Assembly (NCBI GenBank): GCA_958298945.1
Contig: OY282605.1
Location: forward strand, 110,976,267-111,040,266
Source: Atherix ibis
Lineage: Eukaryota; Arthropoda; Insecta; Diptera; Athericidae
DNA length: 64,000 bases
Direction: 5' to 3'
Shown here: positions 12,335 through 24,280 of the stretch, one piece after another
Layout of the letters: each line of letters opens with the position of its first letter
Position numbering within the stretch: the first letter of the stretch is position 1
Notes under the pieces: model-generated
Database searches by the model: none
What the model was told of the DNA's origin: nothing
What the model saw: only the letters and a program-made list of their open reading frames with translations
Made by a program: the position numbers and the translations under genes

Positions 12335-14895
12335 TGTAACGTAGCTTCAAATAAAAGGTAAAGTCTCTTAGACTATTTTGTGTTCAAACATTTTTTTTTG
12401 TCGCAATGTGGGTCTGTTTACTTTTGAAGATTTGAGCGCACTAATTTATTATTGGATAAGTGAATGGTATATCAAAGGGTGTTTAAAATTTTTACAATTC
12501 ATATAATCTATTATTTTAGTCGCATACTTAATGTAAGAAAACTTTAGAATAAATAACTGTGGATCATTGGTTGATGTAGTGACTTTATAAAAAAGAATTA
12601 AAATTACTATTATGGGCAGTTACCCAACTATCACTGTGATATGAATTTGTATTCTTTACAATGTCTCCTAAACAAAAAGATACATCTAGTTAAATACCAT
12701 AGAAATATATATATCTTTTATGATAATAAAAACTATTTAAAAAATCGTCTTGCATGTTTGTGCTTTTAACAAAAATGCTATCTGCAAAGTTGGCTAGCCT
12801 AATTCCTCTATGGCTAAAAAGTTGAGTTTGTAACTTTTGTAATATAGTTCCATTAGTACTTCAAAATCGATATATTGCTACAACAACATTGGATGCACTA
12901 GTTATTATCTAACGTTTAGCCTTAAGAATACAGAGAAAAATTAAAAGTTACTTTTATAGACTAGTTTTAATAACTGACGGGAGGTTTTTCTTAAAGAGCG
13001 AAGAGCCTACACAACTATTAATCTCCTATTAACTTTTACGACTTTTACCTATCCATAAAAATATTTTTAAAAAAAAGTTTTGTTCTTACCAACTCAACTA
13101 TTACAAGTCTAAAAATTATGCAATTTATTTCTTTTATTTATTCTGCAAATGCATTAAGTTTAATTGATTTATTCGGATTAGAAGTATTATGAATTCATGA
13201 TATTTCTCTTAATAGTAAAAGTATAAAAACATTTTTAAAACTGAACCATTTTATTTTTATTGTCTAGAGGTAGACACAAATTTTAAACATATAAATGGTA
13301 TACGTATTTATAAATAAATAAACAGCTTTAAAATAAAAACCAACAAATATTTTTAAAAATGCACATACAAAATTGGACCGAGTCTCCATACATAAAATGT
13401 TTAGAGTACTCTCGTCAATGGTGAATTACGTATCGTTTTCCTTCGGAGCAAAACTCTTAGTTGACAGACTTCTAAATTACTACAGAAAAATATCACATAA
13501 AAAAATGTCAATACTATAAATAAACAAATAAATAAATGAGCGTAGATTATTCAGGCTGAACAGAAAAATTATTCAGGCTGATTAATATACTTGTACGAAA
13601 GTGACATAAATTTCATATATTCGAAGAGAAGAATGAGTAGACTTTCAGACAAATGCATTTTTATAGTTTAGTAAATAACTTTTTCTAAGTGATTTTCTTA
13701 ATATATGAATATGGAGTCAGCTACCTAAACTGTATTTGCCAGGGTATGGTCTCGCTGATATAATAATCGACTTAATGGTCTACATAAAAACGTCTTATAG
13801 TCCAGAGAGTATTGTTGTATTGTTCCATTTCTAACGCTAAGATATATTATAACAAAAATTATAGTTGCTTACTCCGTTAGTAGCTCTTACTCTAGATTTG
13901 GTACAAACTGTGAACACGTAGTTTTCTAATTCCAATTATATACACGCAAAAAATAAACAACAACAAGATTGTGGTTGAGACACATTAGAAGTTAAGTGAT
14001 GGACTTCTTTTGGTAATGAAACTGATACCACCGATTTCCATCCTAATGGCCACTTATTTTTATAAACCATTATTTATACTGGTCGCATATAATAAACAAA
14101 ACTTTTCAATTTTCTTCCAGTAAAATATTTATTTTTCGATTTATAACCATCGCAAGAATAGTATAAAATAGTGCATGATCGTTATTTGTAAATTAAATGT
14201 AAATGAAAAATTTAATGAACAGAAAAATAATAATAAATAAAGGTTCAGAAAATATTTGCTTATTTTATGAATAGTTGAAAAAAGCAATAAAAATTGAAGA
14301 AACTTATCGGGTGGTTATGGTTGCTAATTTCTATGACTTTGTTCGTAAGCCACATATAATTAAAAAAATTCTATTCATAAGTATTGATGAATAAGCGCAA
14401 ATAAAAAAAGACTGCCAAACAAAAATATTAAATGTATAAATTTTATTTTGGCTTTTAGATTAATACCTAAATTAAAAGGCAATTGATCTAAATTTGCTTA
14501 AGTGTTTCCTATAAAACTTCATTTATATTTGAGTGAGATATGTATCCGCGAGAGGGCGTTAGTGCGAACAAAGTGAAATAATTTTTAATATGTCACATTA
14601 AATGAGCACTTATCATTAAGAGTGGAACTACGATTTTAATCATTAGACCTTAGTGGTCTAATAATCAGAACTTATCAGAAATATAATAAATTGAATATTT
14701 TTAACGATACTGATGTGGGTGGGGCAATAGTCATTGAATGTGAGGAGGTTCTCTTTAATAGTATTTTTATATTTTGTGCCCGAACTTATATATTATCATA
14801 TTAACTGATTTTATTTTACTTTGACAGGGATTCAACCGAATTTTAATAGGGTGGCCAGGAGGATTAACAAATTTGATAACTATGTGGATATTATA
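12335..14895. other. AT-rich DNA, no gene seen
   Basis: I recognise no coding remnant or RNA gene. The sequence just before the mariner at 14901 (AGGGTGGCCAGGAGG near 14848) only loosely resembles a mariner end and is not called one. Confidence 0.55.
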
Positions 14896-14900
14896 ATAAA

Positions 14901-15631
14901 ATGCGAAAAAAATGGGCCGTCGCATTGACGTTTGTGATTTGCTTTTCAAACGCCAAAAAAATAGTCCATTTTTTAAGCGTATCATCATTGGGGACGAGAA
15001 GTGGATTATCTATAACAATGTTAAGTACAAAAGATCCTGGAGTAGAAAAGATGAACCACCTCGAAGCTCTTCGAAACCAATATTCATCAAAAAAAGGTTA
15101 TGCTATCTGTTTGGTGGGATTTCAAAGCAATCGTATATTTTGAGCTTCTACCGAGCAACACAACGATTTAATTCTGAAGTGTACTGTCATCAGTTGGACA
15201 AAATAAATAATTCACTTAAGGAAAAAAGGCCAGAATTGGTCAATAGGAAAGGTATAGTGTTCCAACAGGATAATGCGAAACCACATACAAGTTTGACTAC
15301 TCGGCAAAAGTTTTTAGAGCTTGGATGGGATATACTGCCATACCCACCATACTCTCTAGACCTAGCACCTTCCGATTATCATTTGGTCCGGTCTCTACAA
15401 AATTTTTTAGACGGTAAAACGTTTAATTCAAATGAGGAGGTCAAAAATCACTTGGATCAGTTTTTTGCCAGTAAAGAACAAAAAATTTATGAGCATGGAA
15501 TCATGCTACTGCCAGAAAGATGACAAAGGATACTGAATCAGACTGGACAATATTTAATTGAATAAAATATTAATTCACTATAAGAAAATCGTCTTTAAAA
15601 AAAAAACGAAATTACTTCCAAGACAACCCAA
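14901..15631 (+). mobile_element. 5'-truncated mellifera-like mariner
   Basis: The right end is intact: ATTACTTCCAAGACAACCCAA closes at 15631 and is followed by TA. Read from outside in it is TTGGGTTGTC..., the type of end seen in mellifera-group mariners, and matches the end of the minus-strand copy at 35079. The left half is missing, including the 5' terminal repeat and about 140 N-terminal codons. The shared 3' untranslated stretch (CTATAAGAAAATCGTCTTTA) is also found in the 34.1-kb copy, so both belong to one family. Confidence 0.85.
14912..15523 (+). pseudogene. Mariner transposase catalytic half, 203 codons open
   Basis: This is the C-terminal 60 percent of a D,D34D transposase in one uninterrupted frame. 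It begins MGRRIDVCDLLFKR, which in complete proteins lies just before the catalytic core. All three catalytic Asp residues are present: IIGDEKW (codon 14993-14995), QQDNAKPHTS (15269-15271) and APSDYHL (15374-15376), the last two 105 nt apart, exactly D34D. The SPDL motif has become SLDL. The C-terminal block NEEVKNHLDQFFASK is kept and the frame closes after MLLPER, a little short of the expected end. Without the N-terminal helix-turn-helix domains it cannot bind its ends, so it is scored as a pseudogene although the catalytic part is readable. Confidence 0.85.
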
Positions 15632-15633
15632 TA

Positions 15634-17085
15634 AAATACCAGTGAACTTTAAAATGTGTTCAAAATAAAAATTCGAAATTAATTATGTATAAATAAGTTG
15701 TTTTTAATTTAAATAGGATAGAAAATAGCTCAACATTTTTTATAAATAAATTACTCATTGAATTTATTTATATATGTATTTAGTAATAAAACTAATATGT
15801 TCGAGAAAAATTATTATTAATTTCGAAAAGTCCATGCTCTAGATACATTTACCGATTTTTGCAATAACATATCTGTATCTTTGAGGTTCAACAAAAGTAG
15901 GCAAATAAGCGGCTTATATGTGCAAGTCACTCCATATTATTCTATGAAGGAACCAATGGTCTTTTCCACTGCACTTCTTGCCACAAACAGACTAAGCGAC
16001 GTCATGTCTCATCACACTACGATCTGTATTGATGGTTTCGTAAAGAATACCACTTGGCGATCAACTAATTTGGCCACATAGTCTACCAGTTGGTGGTCTT
16101 TTTTAATTTTTTATAATATTTAAATATAGTTCAGCCTTTGCCAGTAGTAGATTCTACTGTCATGCAGTATATGCAATTAAGTTCATCATAGCGAAATTTT
16201 AAAAATCTTGTGCGTGACTGCCAGTTTTTGCACCAACAATATAAAGGTTAGTTAGTACAATGTGAAAAAGTTATTCATATTAAAGATTTTTAGTTCTTGA
16301 AATTAAAAGGTATAGAGGTGAGGGCTCAAATTTGAGGGAAAAAATGTATGCTGAATTGTTCTTATTATAGTGAAAATAAAAAATAACTTCTGAGGCATAT
16401 CGTATACGAGTTGTGCGGAAATTTAAATATATTATTGATTTGTTATAACACATCATGTATAGTTTCTTTAAGATTTTCTTTCTCCATACCCTTACACTTT
16501 TTTAAGAAATAATAAAGTTGATATTCATTAAAATATAAAAAAAATATTCTCATTTAGTTTGATTCAGACAGCAAATATCGAAAATACGAACTATTCAATT
16601 ACAGAAACTCTCAACCGCAGAATGGAATGCTCACTCGAATAGCTTCATCGAAATGCTAACCACAAATCGGTTTTCTAAGCATTTCATACTTGATTGCATT
16701 CGATTAAGCTGCGCAAATTATGCTGTTCAGGATTTATATTTCAAAAGATATCAATTGTTTGATCATTGATAAACGATTATGTGGAGAAAAAATGAATTCA
16801 AAAGTACTTGATTTTTCAATATTTAGCTTTTAATTAATGAAATAAATAATGATGGAAATCTAAACGCCTTCTTGTTGAAAGAACTGTAAGGCATATACGT
16901 GTAACAAGGAATAAGTGTCCCGTTCGCGGTTTTTTTCGTAGTATCCAGTTTTTTTGTAATTTCTTAAGTTTTTTCCAAAACTTTCCCAGTTACTATTACT
17001 CAAATATCAGTAGTATCTCCTTAATCAATCTATTGTTTTTATAGAAATCCCCACAAAGCCTTTAATTTTCAATCCTACGAGGCAA
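15634..17085. other. Intergenic DNA, no recognised gene
   Basis: A 66-codon frame at 15881-16081 has slightly higher GC than its surroundings but matches no family I know. Nothing else is recognised. Confidence 0.5.
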
Positions 17086-17089
17086 CAAT

Positions 17090-17475
17090 TTTATTTTATT
17101 TTCGTACATCAATGTTATCCTTTTCGAAGTAATTCACTTGATCAGCAATACATCAGCGGAGGCGCTGTTTCAACTTTTTATAGCAAAACTAGAAGTATAA
17201 AACTTCAGAGCCTTAGTTACACTTCTTTGGAGTTTAGAGTCCTTTCAAGAGTTTTTTTTATCTTCGGAAATAACAAAATCATCACACACACTAGAATTTG
17301 TTGAATAGGGGGGCTGGAGAACTACATGAATCCTTTTTTCAGACAAAAACTTGTAAATAGAGATTTTTTGCAGAAGGCATTTCATGGTACAGCATCCAAG
17401 TGTCAGCAATATCTGATCTGTCACTAGAAACAGAGTCTTTAAAAGTGACTGGACAAAGTTGGAACTCACATTACA
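17090..17475 (-). pseudogene. Mariner transposase relic, C-terminal
   Basis: The minus strand reads DTWMLYHEMPSAKN (17357-17402), where mariners have the second catalytic block HHDNAPAH, so the Asp is replaced by Glu. It continues in a neighbouring frame with EKRIHVVLQPPYS and VCDDFVI, where the third Asp is present (codons 17278-17283). The tail is CIADQVNYFEKDNIDV near 17105-17150, fitting the mariner C-terminal signature. Only this half remains, and frameshifts and stops are present. It is in the style of the 8.1-kb family. It is not the missing half of the 11.3-kb relic: both are on the minus strand, but the C-terminal piece lies at the higher coordinate, the wrong order for one element. 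Confidence 0.7.
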
Positions 17476-17479
17476 CGTC

Positions 17480-20180
17480 CAGGAAGTACTAACGTATACC
17501 TTGTAGTACCTCTTATATACCGGTTACTTTTCATTAATACCATCCCATTTGCTTACTAAAAAGTATATGTTTTTAAGATCCTACCTACAGACAAACACTT
17601 AAAACAAACAAAAATACTGCCCTAAAAATTGAAAAACGGTTTATCGGTATTGGAATGTGATAATTATTCAGTAATCATTTTTTTTAATTATAGATACAAT
17701 TTTGTTTTTTTTTTTTTGGTATATATTTTCATAAATTATTTATTGAAAATATATTTGACAAAAACAACTTTTTTTTCTAAAAGACGATTATTGAAGAATA
17801 GAAAATTAAAGTGAAATTTGAAAAACGTTTATCGAAGCAAAATTTATGAATTTTTGCTCTAGAATTCTAGAATCTGTGCCAAGAAATTATTTTTAGATAA
17901 TAGATGAATATAAACTTTTATAATCTTTTAATAAAAATATTTGTACTTCGGATCATAATTTTTCAATCTTGAATCCAATCCCCAACATTTAAGAAATTAT
18001 TAAAAATGATTTTTCTATTTCATGGAAGATAATATTTTTGTTCAAAAATTCCCCATACAGCTAAGTTGAAAAAAATACAAAAAAAAACAGAATAAAAAAG
18101 AATAATAAAAAAACCAGAAAAAATAAGTTTCCTTTTAGTGTTTTGATAGAGCAACTTTCTGCCGTTTACGTTAGCAGAAAACTTCTGAACAATATTTACG
18201 CTTGCATGTCTTTGAATTGTGTGACAGAAGCAATATTTTTGAGTTAATTCAGTGGTTAAAAATTTTAAGTGAACATTTTCTGAAAGTATTTCAAAAGTGA
18301 ACTTCTTCATATCCTTTGAACTCTTAGTTTTTGTGCGGAGTAACGGAAACAAGTAAATTTTTTTCACCATTCACACATTTAATTCTATCAAAGTAGAACG
18401 GAAAGTGAAAAAAAAAACTTTTAAAAAGAGAAATAAATCATTTACACTTGTTTTTTCTTGGCTTCTTTTAAAATAGTTTCATAGTGTGATTGTACGTTTT
18501 ACACAAAAAAAAGTTTTCAAAATATGCAAAAAACAGAAGAAAGTTCTCCACTTCTTTATTTAATCTATTAAAAAAAATCATTCATAAACTGTACCTTTAA
18601 GGGAGTAATATACTTGTACCAACTAGTCAACCGTATTAGAGTGCAATAAAAATAAAAACTATTCCTTAGCATACCAACCCCAATGCGGATATAAATCAAC
18701 GATTTTCTAGCATAAAAATTCAAAACCAGCCGCTTCTCAACAGGTTGGTTAGGTAGTAATTGCAGCAAATATAGTCCTCGATGAAAAATGTCCTTTTGAC
18801 GATAATTTATGTAATCCTCTTAGGATAATGTGTAACCCAATATTATGCTCTTTAACCAATCTGCTATTTTATTTCATATAATTTCAAAGGCTATTGTATG
18901 CGTACTAGTTTTCCATTTAATACTTATTGATTGACTATTCCATAAATGAAATTAACTAATATTATTACATAAACTTCAGGATATCATGTCATGACTATAT
19001 ATATTAATAAAATGATGAATTTTGTATTTTTATATATAGCATTTGGGGGCTCTTGTAAAAAGAAAAAAAAAATTTTTGGTATCCGAAGGCATGATTAGAG
19101 AACTTATGTTGTGGATTAGCCAACAAATTGAATAAGAGAGAAAAAACTATTATTTGGAGTTTTTTTTAATCTATCGGATAAAAGGAAAACTGTAAAATAA
19201 AAATCAAGAAATTAAAATGATTTTCAATGAGAATTGAAATAACCTTTTAAGAGCACATGGGAATTGTTTAATAATACATATGCTAAAATAAATAAAATAA
19301 AAAAATAATTTAGATAAATAACAAAATTACGTAGAATTTTTATTTTGCACATAGTTTATTTATTTGCATAAAAGAAGGTCGCCTATATGAGTTATATAAT
19401 AAAGAAATATGCTTAATAAATTTATGGAGAAATGCTTTCACAAAAATGAAGCCTGTAAGAAATCATACAATATCATATTAGCATTTCCATTCTGACTTTT
19501 ATTCAGTGATCATATTCCGAGAAGGAGTATTATTTGTCAGCACACATGTTACAATTTATTTTATTTAACATAAATTCAGTTATAAGAGATATTGTATTTC
19601 ACCCTTAAAAATTTGTACGTATTCAATTATTTTAAGGTCTGATCATGATTTGCTCTTCAAATAAAGAATAGGCAATGATATTCGAGCATTTCTTATATTA
19701 AATTTGTACATAATTTGAGCAGTAATAGAAAAGTTTAAATTATGTACAAATTTAATTATTAAAAAATTAATTTTGGAAATTTTAACTTAAAGCTGCTAAT
19801 TCTTAAACGTATAATATCGTTTAAGAACAGAATATTCATAAAATCAGAATGTAAATGGAAAATATTGCTCAATCCGACTTTTCAGTTTGCTTAAAGTAAG
19901 TAACAAATTTCAAGGGTACTTCACATAATAGGAATCTGCTTCCGCTTACAATGGATGACAACATAAAGTTACTTAATTGAAGAGCTCGATTAAAGTGTAT
20001 ATTAAATATGCGTACGCTGTCTGACAGCTATTAGCAAAATTGAAAATTTCCATGCTTACTTTTAAATTTATTTGTTGAATATTGTTATACCTACAAAAAG
20101 GTATTAAAATCAGTCTGAATGTATAGCGTCCAACTATGGGATTGTACGAAATTAATTAATCTGAGCAGTATTTAAATCTT
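17480..20180. other. AT-rich DNA, one clear hairpin
   Basis: No coding remnant is recognised, although a 116-codon minus-strand frame spans 18020-18370 with no familiar motif and a hydrophobic, AT-driven end. The clear structure is the inverted repeat at 19698-19755. Confidence 0.5.
19698..19755. repeat. Perfect 19-bp inverted repeat
   Basis: TTAAATTTGTACATAATTT at 19698-19716 is repeated as its exact reverse complement at 19737-19755, with a 20-nt spacer. Confidence 0.85.
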
Positions 20181-20189
20181 TTAAAATAA

Positions 20190-20330
20190 AATGCTATGTG
20201 GAATAATTAATACTTCGTGGTATGTATGAAATTCAGACCTTCGTCGTGATTTACAAATTAACTCGATCACTAAGGAAGTTAAAAGTATGCTATTAGACAT
20301 TATGGTCTCCTGGAGATCTACGCAAATATT
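20190..20330 (+). pseudogene. Jockey-type reverse transcriptase C-terminal tail
   Basis: One frame reads NTSWYV, a TGA stop, then NSDLRRDLQINSITKEVK. This fits the tail that follows the thumb in Jockey-group reverse transcriptases (N-A-P-W-Y-V-x-N-x-x-L-H-x-D-L pattern, then a conserved V/T-x-E-I/V). The stop sits where Arg is common, consistent with CGA to TGA. After SWRSTQIL the frame closes. No upstream polymerase domain is seen, so this is a short fragment, probably from a 5'-truncated insertion. Assignment rests on the tail motif alone. Confidence 0.6.
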
Positions 20331-20334
20331 GTGA

Positions 20335-21940
20335 TGTGAAACTATTCTAGACGTTGTTAAAAAAATAAGAAAGAGTGAAAACGTGTTTCGGAATTTATTC
20401 TTTAATAAAAATCCCAAAAACAGCGATTAACAACGCAATAAAACCCACAAAAGGTAGGTTAGTAAATAAAACAAAAGAACTACTTTATTTAATTCATTTA
20501 TTAATTAATAATTTTTTAATTAGTTAAAAATCCGTTCTTTTAAAAATATTATTCAAAATAGTTTTAATGGCATCTAGCAATTCTGCATAAATTTTCCGCA
20601 CCAGTATTCTCGATATATTTTCTATGTTGTTTATGCATTTATTTGACTTTCCGGCATCTGAATGTGCTTTATTTATGATGAGATACTTTTGATTATAGCG
20701 AGAAATTTTATCTCGGTTTATAAAAAACATTCTTTCTCTAAATTGTAAGTATATCTTACATATTTGCATATATGTATATATTTGAACCACAATTTTCCAC
20801 ATATATCCAACTAAGATTAATGCATTCTTAGATCATCTCAACGTATATCGGTCACGTACAAATGAAAGGATTATGTAATCCCCGCTACATAAATATAATT
20901 TAAGGTCATTGATATGACAGTCAATTTTGCGAAAAATAAACCTCATTGAGCTATCACGTTGGCCTAAATATATCCAAATTATGGTCTTTGACACCTCACC
21001 TATTTTAGTTTGTTCCAAGCAAATCAAAGATATAAAAAAATAAATGTTTTTAATCTCTTATGTCATTTGAGGTATGTACTAAGCAAGCGTTGAAACCTAG
21101 CGCATCCCTATTTTTGCTAAGCGCGTGTTTACTAAAGAAGGTGAAACCTAACGCATCCCTGTTTTTGTAGATTAATCAGATAAATTGACATTTCACCAAC
21201 ATAATAACAGAGGTCATTGGTGGCCTTCGTGAATATACGTTCAGCGAAGTGACTGATCACTCACGTGATAGTACTTACAGCGATGCTACCATTTTTGTTT
21301 GTTGAATGATATAACCGCGTTATAATGTGTGATGGAGGTTGATTTATTATTTTGAATAATCTTACTGTTACTAATACTTTGTCACTTAAAGTAGCTTAAT
21401 TTTCGCAGCATAATTTTATAAGGTTTGCGATAGGAGATCTGGAATCCACAGAGCACGCTTGTTGCACGAATTTCACGATCACTCTGACTTTTTTAAATTT
21501 CTACAACATACTAATCTGCTCTACAAAATATGATAGTGGCCCCTGGCACAGTTCTAAGGGACTAAAAATAAAATGCCTCGGAAATCTTATTATTATCTAA
21601 ATTGTATTGAGAAGCTATTGAAGAAATTATGAGATTAAAAATTTTTGAAAAAAAATCTAAGAAAAGAAAGAAGTCTTTGAGAAATGACTTTTTTTCTGAA
21701 TATATCAACCAACTATACTTTATAAATTAGAAAATTATTTTAATAATAGGATTTTTTATATGACTACACGGCCAAACTCTTCTTCTTATTAATGCTTTTA
21801 ATTCCGAACAAAAAGTAAAAAAAACAATATGTCCCCAAATTAATGGGTGAAAAATTGATACGAAAAAAGTATCCTGACTGGATAAGGGAACAATGTGCCT
21901 TTAAGCTGAACTGAAACCAATTTAATTGAAAATCTGTCAT
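20335..21940. other. Intergenic DNA, one tandem duplication
   Basis: Short unrecognised frames lie at 20524-20802 and 20833-21027 on the minus strand. The only ordered feature is the duplication at 21091-21167. Confidence 0.5.
21091..21167. repeat. Two-copy ~51-bp tandem duplication
   Basis: TGAAACCTAGCGCATCCCTA at 21091-21110 recurs at 21142 with two changes over 26 bp (through TTTTTG). The words between the copies (CTAAGC..., ...ACTAA) also partly repeat. This GC-richer patch stands out from the surroundings. Confidence 0.75.
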
Positions 21941-21950
21941 GCTGGGAAAA

Positions 21951-22190
21951 TTAATTAAAAGTCAATGGGGTGACTCTGTTTCTTGTTGTCCTATTGATGA
22001 AGATCCTCACATCCATCAGTTTTTCACCATCCAAGGAGTGTTCGAAGTCACATTGTTCGGTGCCACAGACACATACATATAACCATCTAAATCCTGATAA
22101 CTTCTGAGCATGACAACGTTCCAGATAATTTATGTACTTGTATACCATTAGATGAAGTTCTGTCTTATTTCTAGTTTTTTTTATGTGCAC
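21951..22190 (-). CDS. Unidentified 79-codon frame with coding-like composition
   Basis: I do not recognise this frame. From the ATG at 22190 it reads through YKYINYLERCHAQKLSGFRW, then LYVCVCGTEQCDFEHSLDGE and KLMDVRIFINRTT, ending TFN. Unlike other open frames nearby it uses mixed codons, has several Cys, His and Trp residues (C-V-C-x4-C-x3-H pattern), and the DNA is visibly GC-richer than the flanks. It could be an exon of a host gene, part of an unrecognised mobile element, or chance. No pyrimidine-rich splice acceptor is evident just upstream on the minus strand (that stretch is purine-rich), which argues against a simple internal exon with this start. Confidence 0.2.
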   Translation of the reverse strand: MHIKKTRNKTELHLMVYKYINYLERCHAQKLSGFRWLYVCVCGTEQCDFEHSLDGEKLMDVRIFINRTTRNRVTPLTFN

Positions 22191-22619
22191 CTTAATTTAT
22201 GTTTATGTTAACAGTATATCAATTAGTTCTGGTTGTCTTTTACGAATTTATAAACGTTTTACAAGAAAATGCGCAAAATCGGTGCTATTTATTTTCCGTT
22301 CTGTTTCGATTTATTTAAATCACAAGAAGGAGAAAGTGAAAAAGAAGAAAAAATGTAAAAAAATCAAAACGAATAAAAAATTTAAAGTAGGAATAAATTC
22401 CATCTTTTTTAATTAATTTATATTCTAATTAGTTTCTGAGCTTGAATGGTTTCTCCTAATTTAGAGAATAAAAAACGTTTGTAAAACGAGACGTTTATGG
22501 AGTCGAATTTCAAATAAGTGAAAAAAACTGAAGCTTTCCAGACGTACCTACTCTTGATAATGTTAAAAAAATAAACAGAAATTTCTAAATTTTCTTAAGA
22601 AATTCTATATTTGAATACC

Positions 22620-22652
22620 AATTAAGATACTATATTTATAAGTATCTTAATT
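22620..22652. repeat. 12-bp perfect hairpin
   Basis: AATTAAGATACT at 22620-22631 pairs exactly with AGTATCTTAATT at 22641-22652 across a 9-nt loop. Confidence 0.8.
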
Positions 22653-23088
22653 AGCATTAATGAAATATTTGAACATTTTTTTAACAGAAAAATATAAAAA
22701 CTTCCGTGGATGGGACTTTTTATATTGCATAAACGACAATTAATTAAGTGTGACAACAAAATTTAAAGTAATTTAAGCCAAATAATTGCTTAATTTGATA
22801 TTTTTATTCTTAAGAGAATATATAATGTCATTTTGAAATTTTGTTATTAAGTATAATAATTTTTTTTGTATACTATCACATAGGGAGTTGATAAATTGAA
22901 CAGATCAGATTTACATACATTAAAGTGGTGTATACCTCATATGTATACTAAAAAGTGTAAAAATATTAATATTATAATTTGTTTTAATCAAAGATAATAA
23001 GAAATGAGTTTATGTTTTTATATTGTCCTGAAGAACTTGTTATTTCTAATACGTTAACGTATGTTAAAACGTTTGCAGTCAAAAGTAA

Positions 23089-23165
23089 TTTCACATTTAT
23101 AAATATTCTTAAATTTGTTCAAAACTTAAGATTGAACAAATTTAAGAATATTTACAAATGTGAAA
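23089..23165. repeat. 34-bp inverted repeat, 33 of 34 paired
   Basis: The arms are 23089-23122 and 23132-23165 with a 9-nt loop. The 5' arm begins TTTCACATTTATAAATATTC, and the 3' arm is its reverse complement except for one A/G difference. So little divergence over 34 bp implies a recent event or selection on pairing. Confidence 0.9.
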
Positions 23166-23180
23166 TATTTGTAAATATAT

Positions 23181-23242
23181 TATTAATTTATTCTTAAAAA
23201 ATTTTAAGAATAAATTAATAAATAAATTTATTCTTAAAATTG
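23181..23242. repeat. 19-bp palindrome plus a third partial copy
   Basis: TATTAATTTATTCTTAAAA at 23181-23199 is followed after 2 nt by its exact reverse complement at 23202-23220. The inner word AATTTATTCTTAAAA then appears once more in direct orientation at about 23225-23239. It lies 16 bp from the 34-bp hairpin, so the two form one cluster. Confidence 0.85.
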
Positions 23243-23724
23243 GCTTTGATTCGAACAGAAATGTTTCCTCTAATGATGTAATCAGGAAATTGAGGTCGAG
23301 CACAAAATATTAGTTACTACTCGACTATTGTGACATTGCTTTCTCTAGGTCTTCGATATCAAAAACTTTGCCCTACTTTTCAGAGCCCAGTAGTTCTCCT
23401 ATACTTGGAATTAATAAAATAGAGGTGAAAATCATCTTGATTCTTTATTATTCGAACGGTGCATAGAAAATAATTATTCAAAGTTTTATTTTTGGCAAAA
23501 TTTAATGATTTAAATCACTAGAGTTTTGCTTGGGATTTTTTGTTTTTAAATCCTACTTCATTATTTTTTAAATTACATTAAAAAGAAAACAGAAAATATA
23601 GTTTTTTGTTCTAACACAATTATAGAAACATACCATAATAGTGCTGCAACAAAAACTATATTTTACGTTAGAAAACTTCGATATTTAGGGTATACTTGAG
23701 CCGAGATTAGACTGAATTTTCAAA

Positions 23725-24280
23725 ATGATCCAGCGTTTTTGCTTCTATACCAAGTATTTTCACTCATTACCAGGTAAATAATAAAAAGCGAAATTAACGA
23801 AATTCTATAATCTATCGAAATTAAGAATATTCGCCGGAGTCCCACAAGGTAGTATTCTTGATAGAATTTTCTACATTGTTTATGCATGAGATATTTCTAT
23901 CTATCTTAATGTATTTTTTCCAACATATTCCATTGATATAGACTACTTTTGCATCCAGCAGTCATTCTCCACATATTGTTGACATTTTCCAAGTCCAAGT
24001 CTAAGCTTTCCGCAATTGCCTTACCAAGTGGAGAACAAAATAAATGAATATAACTGTGTCAATGGATCTTTTATTTTGTACCGTAATATTTGTTTATGGC
24101 AATGACATATAAAAAGACACTAGAGCTCAATACCTAGAACTAGACTTAAAACTACTTCGACTTCTAGACAAAACGTAAGTTTGAAGACTTAAAACTTACG
24201 ATAGACAAAAAACTACCTTTTGCCAATTTGGCACTAAAGCCAATTTGGATCTACAAACTGGATAAATTTTCATAAAATCT
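23725..24280 (+). pseudogene. Jockey reverse transcriptase relic
   Basis: Plus-strand fragments, shifting frames, follow a Jockey-group polymerase. FCFYTKYFHS is followed by RIFAGVPQGSILDRIFYIVY near 23830-23890, which fits the conserved AGVPQGS.LGP..Y..Y motif. After a damaged stretch, where the catalytic FADD box should lie, come LTKWRTK and NGNDI-like VYGNDI, then DTRAQYLELDLK near 24120-24155 (the K-Y-L-G-L-x-L-D motif). LALKPIWIYKL near 24230-24262 matches the L-K-P-I-W-x-Y-G motif. Stops occur in every segment, so it is inactive. It ends about 370 bp before the piggyBac boundary. The tail relic at 20.2 kb lies upstream on the same strand and so is not a continuation. Confidence 0.75.

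Noticed and set aside
14840..14870. AGGGTGGCCAGGAGGATTAAC as a possible left end of the 14.9-kb mariner
   Set aside because: Match to the family end (TTGGGTTGTCCGGAAAGTAA) is too weak; the N-terminal coding part is missing anyway.
11320..17475. Joining the minus-strand mariner relics at 11.3 kb and 17.1 kb into one interrupted element
   Set aside because: On the minus strand the N-terminal part should be at the higher coordinate, but it is at the lower one.
18020..18370. 116-codon minus-strand frame
   Set aside because: No known motif, composition follows the AT-rich background, and the C-terminal part is low complexity.
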